A stretch of DNA of 45,532 nucleotides from Gammaproteobacteria bacterium (lineage in GTDB: Bacteria; Pseudomonadota; Gammaproteobacteria; JAKDMP01). A model generated the notes under the pieces. It had not been told where the DNA came from and searched no databases. It saw only the letters and a program-made list of their open reading frames with translations. The position numbers and the translations under genes were made by a program. Position 1 is the stretch's first letter. The number at the start of each line of letters is the position of its first letter. Shown one piece after another: positions 38,727-45,532 of this stretch. Where the stretch lies: contig JALUYA010000037.1 in NCBI GenBank assembly GCA_027018875.1, forward strand, positions 1-45,532. The letters are read 5' to 3'.

Positions 38727-40271
38727 CTACCAGGAACAATTCGCCCTGAAATCATCGAACGCCTGCTTAAAGCGCACGGCAATCTCATCGTTCCAATCGC
38801 CACTTTGATCGATTTCCTGCATTAACTCGGAGTGCTCGTGGCGCAAATAATCATGCAAGGCAGCCTCGTAATCCCCGATCTTTTCCGCCTCAATCTCATC
38901 GAGATACCCCTCGTTTACTGCATACAGCGAGGCCGCGATTTCGGCTACCGAGAGCGGCGAATACTGCTTTTGCTTCATTAACTCGGTCACCCGTTTACCG
39001 CGTTCAAGCTGCCGCCGGGTCGATGCGTCCAGATCCGATGCAAATTGTGCAAATGCTTCCAACTCCCGATACTGGGCCAATGCCAAACGCACGCTACCGC
39101 CGAGTTTTTTGATGACCTTAGTCTGCGCCGCACCCCCCACTCGAGAAACCGAAAGGCCCGCATGAATCGCAGGCCTAAGCCCCGCATTGAATAGATCCGT
39201 TTGCAAATAAATCTGGCCGTCGGTAATTGAAATGACATTGGTAGGCACAAAGGCCGAGACATCCCCTGCCTGGGTTTCAATGATTGGCAAGGCGGTAAGC
39301 GATCCGGTCTTGCCCTTGACCCTGCCCTCGGTGAATTTTCCGACATATTCGGCATTGACGCGCGCGGAGCGCTCCAGTAACCGGGAGTGCAGGTAAAAAA
39401 TATCTCCGGGATAGGCTTCGCGACCTGGTGGACGACGCAAAAGCAAGGAAATTTGGCGATAGGCCCAAGCCTGCTTGGTGAGATCGTCATAGACGATCAA
39501 TGCATCTTCGCCCCGGTCGCGGAAATATTCTCCCATTGCGCAACCCGCATAGGCGGCCATGTATTGCATCGCCGCCGAGGCAGACGCCGCAGCGGCAACC
39601 ACGGTCGTGTGCGCCATTGCCCCGTGTTCTTCAAGCTTTCGCACTACGGTGGCAATCGACGAATTCTTCTGACCGATGGCAACATAAATACACTTAATGC
39701 CGCTGCCTTTCTGGTTAATAATGGTATCGATTGCTACTGCCGTCTTCCCGGTCTGGCGATCACCAATAATCAATTCACGCTGTCCCCGACCGATAGGCAC
39801 CATCGCATCCACCGCCTTCAGGCCGGTCTGTACCGGCTGCGATACGGATTGACGCATAATCACCCCGGGAGCAACTTTTTCAACAGGGTAAGTCTGTTCG
39901 GCTTTGACGGGTCCCTTCCCATCAATCGGCCGCCCCAGGGCATCAACCACCCGCCCCAGCAATGCCTCGCCAACAGGAACCTCGAGAATCCGATTCGTGG
40001 TTTTAACGCCTGTCCCTTCGGAGATTCCGGTATATTCCCCAAGAACCACGGCACCGACCGAATCACGTTCCAGATTGAGCGCCAAACCGAAAGCGCCATC
40101 GTCAAATTCGATCATTTCTCCATACTGCACGTCCCCCAAGCCGTGAATGCGTACGATACCGTCGGATACACTCACGACAGTGCCCACCGTACGCTCCTCC
40201 GTGGCAGGCTGAAAACTCTCGATGCGCTCCTTGATCAGCGCGGTGATTTCGGATGGGTTGAGTTGATCCAT
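38727..40271 (-). CDS. atpA: ATP synthase F1 alpha subunit
   Basis: Alpha forms the regulatory nucleotide-binding sites of the F1 hexamer. The 514-residue product has the barrel region with [17 protein letters not shown], the Walker A loop [47 protein letters not shown] (the last shown in part), and [12 protein letters not shown]. Length is close to the E. coli 513. It lies 35 bases after atpH. Confidence 0.98.
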   Translation of the reverse strand: MDQLNPSEITALIKERIESFQPATEERTVGTVVSVSDGIVRIHGLGDVQYGEMIEFDDGAFGLALNLERDSVGAVVLGEYTGISEGTGVKTTNRILEVPVGEALLGRVVDALGRPIDGKGPVKAEQTYPVEKVAPGVIMRQSVSQPVQTGLKAVDAMVPIGRGQRELIIGDRQTGKTAVAIDTIINQKGSGIKCIYVAIGQKNSSIATVVRKLEEHGAMAHTTVVAAAASASAAMQYMAAYAGCAMGEYFRDRGEDALIVYDDLTKQAWAYRQISLLLRRPPGREAYPGDIFYLHSRLLERSARVNAEYVGKFTEGRVKGKTGSLTALPIIETQAGDVSAFVPTNVISITDGQIYLQTDLFNAGLRPAIHAGLSVSRVGGAAQTKVIKKLGGSVRLALAQYRELEAFAQFASDLDASTRRQLERGKRVTELMKQKQYSPLSVAEIAASLYAVNEGYLDEIEAEKIGDYEAALHDYLRHEHSELMQEIDQSGDWNDEIAVRFKQAFDDFRANCSW

Positions 40272-40306
40272 AATCTTTAAAAAATCCTCGTAAATTCGTT
40301 AGTTGT

Positions 40307-40843
40307 TCAAGCAATCATTGCACGGGTCAAACGTCGGAGTCGATTCGCCAAGGTCGCGTCGATTACATGATCCCCAATTCGCACCATCAGCCCGCCGATG
40401 ATTTCGGGTCGTTGTTCAAAGCTTGCTTCGATCTTATGTCCCAAACGCCTTGAAAGCGCTTCCACCAACTTGGCATGAATTTCCTGGGTCAATGGCACAG
40501 CGGTAATAATAGTGACATCAAGAGTTTCCGCGGCCACGTCCTCAAGTCGTGTAAACTCCTCTGTTACATCCCGCAACACGCCCAATCTTCCATTCAGAGC
40601 CATCAGACACAGCAGATTAACAGCCCCTTTCGGTGGAGTGACACCACCTAGGTCGACTAACACTTGCACCCGCCGCTCAGGGCTCACGCCCGGAGCCGTC
40701 ATCAGGTCACGCACCGGGTCGAGTCCCGATAATTCCGCCATGCGGACCAAGAATTTCCGCCATGCTCGTAGCACATTTTGCTCGCGGGCATAAGTAAATG
40801 CGGCACGTGCATAGGGCCGGGCGATGGTGATTTGCTCTGCCAT
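40307..40843 (-). CDS. atpH: ATP synthase F1 delta subunit
   Basis: Delta joins the top of F1 to the b-subunit stalk. The 178-residue product has the N-terminal helical domain (ARPYARAAFTYAREQN) and the C-terminal domain with the OSCP/delta signature LEQRPEIIGGLMVRIGDHVID. It follows atpF by 13 bases and precedes atpA. Confidence 0.95.
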   Translation of the reverse strand: MAEQITIARPYARAAFTYAREQNVLRAWRKFLVRMAELSGLDPVRDLMTAPGVSPERRVQVLVDLGGVTPPKGAVNLLCLMALNGRLGVLRDVTEEFTRLEDVAAETLDVTIITAVPLTQEIHAKLVEALSRRLGHKIEASFEQRPEIIGGLMVRIGDHVIDATLANRLRRLTRAMIA

Positions 40844-40856
40844 CAGTTGACTTCCC

Positions 40857-41327
40857 TTATAACTCCGTCGCCATTTTCTCGATCACGCCGACATGCATCT
40901 CAGGATCGATTTCACGCTCGAGAATCTTGCCCGCCGCCTCGGCGGCAATCTGAGCAAGCCGTCCACGGAGGACTTCCCGCGCCTGACGGCTGGCCTGATC
41001 AATCTCGGCTTGGGCCCGTTCAGCGGCACGAATACGCTCCAGATCCGCTGCATTTCGCGCCTCCTCGATCAATTTAGCGGCCCGTCGATTAGCGTGTTCC
41101 ACAATTTCACCGGCCTGCCGCCTGGCCTCGGCGAGCGCCTGCTCGGCACGAGCCTCCGCCTGTTCCAGGTCGTTTCTGCCCTTTTCGGCCGCAGCCAAAC
41201 CATCGGCAATCGTCTTCTCGCGCGCCTCAAGCGCTCCGATAATCGGCTTCCACAGGAAACGCTTGAAGGAGTAAACGAAGGCAAGAAAAGCCAATATTTC
41301 AAAAATCAGGGTCAGATTAATGCTCAC
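40857..41327 (-). CDS. atpF: ATP synthase Fo b subunit
   Basis: Subunit b is the outer stalk, with one membrane helix and a long coiled coil. The 156-residue product starts MSINLTLIFEILAFLAFVY, has KRFLWKPIIGAL after the membrane segment, and then a long charged alanine-rich helix (AEKGRNDLEQAEARAEQALA) typical of b. It lies between atpE and atpH with a 32-base gap upstream. Confidence 0.96.
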   Translation of the reverse strand: MSINLTLIFEILAFLAFVYSFKRFLWKPIIGALEAREKTIADGLAAAEKGRNDLEQAEARAEQALAEARRQAGEIVEHANRRAAKLIEEARNAADLERIRAAERAQAEIDQASRQAREVLRGRLAQIAAEAAGKILEREIDPEMHVGVIEKMATEL

Positions 41328-41359
41328 GACGGTGCTCCTGGTTTAGCATTATTCCGAAT

Positions 41360-41668
<309 letters not shown>

Positions 41669-41690
41669 TCAACGACGAATGGAAAAGATA

Positions 41691-42877
<1,187 letters not shown>

Positions 42878-42878
42878 C

Positions 42879-42894
42879 CGCGCTATTAGGCGCG
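42879..42894 (-). promoter_or_regulatory. Hairpin covering the atpI ribosome-binding region
   Basis: On the minus strand CGCGC (42890-42894) and GCGCG (42879-42883) flank the loop CTAATA and form a five-pair GC stem ending one base before the atpI ATG. It would sequester the ribosome site and fits the known low synthesis of AtpI. There is no T-run, so it is not a terminator. Confidence 0.35.
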
Positions 42895-42926
42895 ACTCCG
42901 CACCCTACCCCCCTGCAATTGGATCC

Positions 42927-42955
42927 ATTTTAGCGGTTTTTGCCTTCCATTTCAA
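42927..42955 (-). promoter_or_regulatory. Promoter of the atp operon (sigma70-like)
   Basis: Minus-strand -35 TTGAAA (42950-42955) and -10 TAAAAT (42927-42932) are exactly 17 bases apart, each one mismatch from consensus. The -35 overlaps the stop codon of the upstream acyltransferase gene. Predicted transcription starts near 42920, giving a leader of about 43 bases that contains the hairpin before atpI. Confidence 0.7.
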
Positions 42956-44301
42956 TCATTGTCACCGCCGGTCCCCTTTCCTGGAACATAGGGTGGTGGA
43001 TCCAGCGCAAACCGCGCGGCTACCGCCGGTGCAAGGCTCGCCACGGAAGCCAATTCATTGCGCAAAAAAACCGCCAACCCCCCCCGATTCGACCACCCCG
43101 GAGATGGCTCGGGCCCCGGAACGCGGCGCCAGCCCCCCTCCACGGCTTCAACCAATCCCGCCCGCCGAAGCCAGTCCAGCCGCAGCGGCGCGGCGGCGGC
43201 GGCATCGGCCGCCACCCGCAGTCCGGCCTTGCTGAGCGCCGCGCCGAGTGCCTTGGCAAGGCGGGAGAATCCACCGACATCCAGTCTTGCGCCTTGGGCC
43301 GCGCTTAGCGCGTAGTGAGCCACAAGATGACTACCGCTCACCGTGGTCGCCCGTAACACACTTCCCGCAACCGCGGCATCAAAGTCCGCCCGGAATGGGT
43401 AATTCCCGGCGGAGAATGGCACCCCCGCATGCACGAAGACTCGCATGCGCCGTCCCATACTGGGATCATAGGCCAACCCCACCGGCAATACCGGCAGGCT
43501 GGCGGCCGCACCGCGGGCAAGACGATACGGTCCGGCACGGGGTCGCTGAAAATACCCATCCGGAGAATTCGCTCCTTCAGGCGCCACCATCACGGCCCCG
43601 CCGACCGCGAGTTCACGCGAAAAGACATCAAGATGGGCATCGATACGCCGCCGCTCGATCGACTTGAACGCCCCAAAGATCTGCCGATTCAAGCGCCGAT
43701 GGCCCCACCCGCCGCCCACCAGATCGACAAAAACCCGCTCGCGGCGCAGCAGCCAGGAGATCGGCCGTGTCAGATCGGCTCCCGCGGCCGCCAGCCGCGC
43801 CGCCCACCAGCGATTGAGTACGGTGTCAAGGCGCCGATCACCGAGCCAGCGCCTGACATCGTTCAGCACGATAGCCAGGCTTTGCTCGGGGATACGATGG
43901 ATCGGGTGCGCCTTGAAGGCCCGCATGATCCGAGCGAGCGGGATCAGCGGCGAAATCAGCTTAGGCAGCGTAAGCCAAGGCGAGGACCAATAGTGCCAGA
44001 GAAATCCGGGCTCGAACAGATCCTCGCGCGCCACAAAGTACGGCAGAACCCCGGTGATGCGGGTCCCTCGGGCACGGCCGAGAAAGGCGCCGAGAATCGG
44101 AATATCGGCGTCGCGCCGGTGATTGGCAACAATCAGGCAAGGCCGCGGAACCCGTTGTGGCAGGCCGCTTTCCTCGATACGAAAGAGCGTGCGCACGATC
44201 CGATCGAAGCCGAGCAGAAAGGCGCGTGTCGGCAAATTCGGTTGTGACGGCAGGGACTCGGGTTGTTCGCTCATCGGCTCGTGAATGGGAACTTGGTGCA
44301 T
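42952..44301 (-). CDS. PlsC-like acyltransferase with an extended C-terminal region
   Basis: The 449-residue product has the acyltransferase block I NHRRDAD (HX4D: His61, Asp66) and a later EGANSPDGYFQRPRAGPYR that resembles the EGTR block, so it likely transfers an acyl chain to a phospholipid or sugar-lipid acceptor at the membrane face. It is much longer than PlsC (about 245) and has a C-terminal part of some 150 residues rich in alanine and arginine that I cannot assign. Start ATGs at 44301 and 44274 are both possible, each with a weak site. It lies just before the atp promoter. Confidence 0.65.
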   Translation of the reverse strand: MHQVPIHEPMSEQPESLPSQPNLPTRAFLLGFDRIVRTLFRIEESGLPQRVPRPCLIVANHRRDADIPILGAFLGRARGTRITGVLPYFVAREDLFEPGFLWHYWSSPWLTLPKLISPLIPLARIMRAFKAHPIHRIPEQSLAIVLNDVRRWLGDRRLDTVLNRWWAARLAAAGADLTRPISWLLRRERVFVDLVGGGWGHRRLNRQIFGAFKSIERRRIDAHLDVFSRELAVGGAVMVAPEGANSPDGYFQRPRAGPYRLARGAAASLPVLPVGLAYDPSMGRRMRVFVHAGVPFSAGNYPFRADFDAAVAGSVLRATTVSGSHLVAHYALSAAQGARLDVGGFSRLAKALGAALSKAGLRVAADAAAAAPLRLDWLRRAGLVEAVEGGWRRVPGPEPSPGWSNRGGLAVFLRNELASVASLAPAVAARFALDPPPYVPGKGTGGDND

Positions 44302-44633
44302 AGCTTACCCGCCGCCCGCTTATCATGGGCGAACGACCAAGCACCAAGCCGATATTCAGGCCAAGGCCCGCGGCACGACGGCGCCGCCCGCCGGCCGTTC
44401 CAAGCCACCCGACCACGGCACAACCGCCTTGAGCCGGCCCCGGGACCCGATTTCGCGATCCGGTTTTCCCCCAGACTCGGGGCCCCGGAATTCCGGACGA
44501 CCGCTCATGCGTCATCCGAAAATCGTCAAGCGGTGCGAAAACCGCTACGGCGCCGATGCCGGCCAATCATCCCGTTGCCGAATCCACTGCAGCCGCAATC
44601 CCCTGGCGATACGACGCCTTGCAACGCCCCACG
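44302..44633. other. Intergenic region between the lipoprotein and acyltransferase genes
   Basis: The 332-base stretch contains no supported gene. Short open frames (a 35-codon one on the plus strand near 44325 and a 50-codon one on the minus strand near 44510) lack ribosome sites or known motifs. It holds a hairpin at 44529-44546 and two overlapping palindromes, CGGGGCCCCG (44478-44487) and CCGGAATTCCGG (44485-44496). Confidence 0.5.
44529..44546 (-). terminator. Candidate terminator of the lipoprotein gene
   Basis: AGCGGT (minus strand) pairs perfectly with ACCGCT around a six-base loop TTTCGC, about 90 bases downstream of the lipoprotein stop, followed by TTGACGATTTTC. The T-run is broken, so strength is doubtful. 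Confidence 0.35.
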
Positions 44634-45113
44634 CTAACCGCCGCCGTTGCCGGGCATCCTGGGTCCCCAACCGAGGAATACTTCGTAGCGAAGCAGTTTC
44701 GCCGCCTGCTGACAGCGACCGGCCCACACGGAAGTTCCGGCCGCCGGCGCTTTGATGGGTGGCTCCCAAATCGCCAGGGCCTTGAACGCCGGACCATGGC
44801 GGATCGGACCTATCGTCACGGCACTGGTGATCGGTATCAACAATAACCCGTTGGCGCCAAATCCGGCAGCCTGCCGGCGCAACTCGCCGATCCAGCGCAT
44901 GTTGAATCGGTACGAGGAAAAATTGCCGAGTCGGCTCGCATCAAGCTTTGCCACCACCTCGTAGTGAGGGGGTTTGCATTGCGGCACATACAACCGGACA
45001 GCATGAAAATCGATAGGCGCCCGCATTCTACCTGCCATCCGCGGCGGTTGCGGGCCCAGGCTGCAACCCGCGACCAGCAGCAGCAAAGCCGTCAATAAAT
45101 AGTAAGGTTTCAT
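44634..45113 (-). CDS. Hypothetical outer-membrane-type lipoprotein
   Basis: The 159-residue product has a signal peptide ending in a lipobox LLVAGC (cysteine about residue 16), so it should be lipidated. The mature part has MRAPIDFHAVRLYVP, a later VVAKLDASRLGNFSSYRFNMR, and IGELRRQAAGFGANGLLLIPI, a pattern resembling small envelope lipoproteins in which a heavy-metal-binding-type or YdgH/Rick-17kDa-like fold is possible; I cannot assign it. Its ATG overlaps the stop of the TonB-like remnant (ATGA), so the two were one operon before the IS insertion. Confidence 0.68.
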   Translation of the reverse strand: MKPYYLLTALLLLVAGCSLGPQPPRMAGRMRAPIDFHAVRLYVPQCKPPHYEVVAKLDASRLGNFSSYRFNMRWIGELRRQAAGFGANGLLLIPITSAVTIGPIRHGPAFKALAIWEPPIKAPAAGTSVWAGRCQQAAKLLRYEVFLGWGPRMPGNGGG

Positions 45114-45404
45114 GGTTTATCCTCCTGTTCGCCGGCAACCGCTACAAGGCCGCCGGGAGCTTCGCCCAAATGCTGCGGTGCAACATAGGCATAGGCGATC
45201 GGCAGCCCCTCTTGAGGCACGTATACAATCCAGGTCGGCGTAAGCGATCCGCGATGCGCTGCATTGAAACGCCCCCACCAACAATGATCGGCGACCACGG
45301 TCTTCATGTTTGTTTCTACAACAGTCACGAAGCGTAGCCTGAAGGCTGTCGCTTTGCCATTGATCAGCAACGGCTGAAAGCGCCAGCCAGCCTCCATCGC
45401 TTGC
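45110..45404 (-). pseudogene. C-terminal remnant of a TonB C-terminal-domain-like protein, cut by an IS
   Basis: The remaining frame (about 97 codons) reads AMEAGWRFQPLLINGKATA, which fits the TonB C-terminal pattern (…WRFxPxxxxGKxxxxR), then RLRFVTVVETNMKTVV and a tail of unknown type. The N-terminal part, including any membrane anchor, is missing because the frame meets the ISL3-like end near 45405. An in-frame ATG inside the IS end could allow a fused short product, but a functional protein is unlikely. The lipoprotein gene overlaps its stop. Confidence 0.55.
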
Positions 45405-45532
45405 GGGCCTCTTTTGAAATCTGAGTGGGTAGCCCTATAGTAGCCGTACCTCACTGATAACGGACCGGACCCTGATGAACGAGCGGCTTTTCGAGACTGC
45501 CCTGGGGATTGTCGCCCCCTGGCACGTGGTAT
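45405..45532 (+). mobile_element. Left end of an ISL3-family insertion sequence (runs off the window)
   Basis: A transposase frame starts at 45475 and continues past the edge. The sequence GGCCTCTTTTGAAAT at 45406-45420 lies 69 bases before that ATG and resembles ISL3 terminal repeats, which begin GGCTCTTT-like; the exact end could be one base either way. The partner repeat and the eight-base target duplication are outside the window. Confidence 0.6.
45475..45532 (+). CDS. ISL3-family transposase, N-terminal fragment
   Basis: The 19 visible codons read MNERLFETALGIVAPWHVV, the typical start of ISL3-type DDE transposases (an MNE-LYE-LG-PW pattern). The frame is open to the window edge. Because only the first residues are seen, whether the transposase is intact is unknown. 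Confidence 0.65.
   Translation, partial: MNERLFETALGIVAPWHVV

Noticed and set aside
44325-44432. 35-codon plus-strand frame starting MGERPSTKP
   Set aside because: No ribosome site, very high arginine and proline content and no known relative.

Overview
This 45.5 kb window looks like chromosome from a free-living gammaproteobacterium with roughly 60% GC, dense same-strand operons and many overlapping stop/start codons. The evidence is its gene order: a full dcw cluster with rnpB just upstream of mraZ, the yqgE-ruvX-pyrB block, the miaB-phoH-ybeY-corC-lnt block and atpIBEFHAGDC. MurE carries the meso-diaminopimelate motif DNPR, and LptE, Lnt and lipoproteins show a Gram-negative envelope. I cannot name the genus from sequence alone; a deep-branching sulfur- or iron-oxidising lineage is possible but unproven.

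Layout. Positions 1-152 hold the start of an IS5-type transposase with an early amber stop. Positions 412-16760 (minus strand) are the cell-division and peptidoglycan operon mraZ-rsmH-ftsL-ftsI-murE-murF-mraY-murD-ftsW-murG-murC-ddl-ftsQ-ftsA-ftsZ. It is driven by a strong sigma70-like promoter with three MraZ boxes; murB and lpxC are absent from their usual places. RNase P RNA (about 16957-17334, minus) follows. Positions 17429-24906 (minus) carry omt-leuS-lptE and a two-gene beta-oxidation unit (a FadN-type bifunctional enzyme and a thiolase). A gene-free 610-base stretch (24967-25574) separates this from the plus-strand run yqgE-ruvX-pyrB-pyrK (25575-28452). Positions 28479-35800 (minus) carry galE, a host-attachment-family protein, miaB, phoH, ybeY, corC, lnt and a small zinc-ribbon/HEAT-like protein. 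Positions 35995-42877 (minus) are the complete F1Fo ATP synthase operon with its own promoter, preceded by a PlsC-like acyltransferase. The right end holds a lipoprotein gene, the C-terminal remnant of a TonB-like gene, and the left end of an ISL3-family insertion sequence that appears to have broken it.

How it fits together. MurC-F, MraY and MurG make lipid II; FtsW and FtsI polymerise and crosslink it at the septum assembled by FtsZ, FtsA, FtsQ and FtsL. LptE and Lnt serve the outer membrane and lipoproteins. PyrB and PyrK belong to pyrimidine synthesis. RNase P, MiaB, YbeY, RuvX and LeuS serve RNA processing and translation.

Most of the window is conserved housekeeping DNA. I found no defence system, CRISPR array, biosynthetic cluster or clearly new multigene system. 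The points worth a second look are the IS-broken TonB-like/lipoprotein pair, the pyrB-pyrK pairing without pyrR or pyrC', the zinc-ribbon protein coupled to lnt, an unusual AtpE glycine motif, and attenuator-like or operator-like structures near 24940-25030 and 42880.
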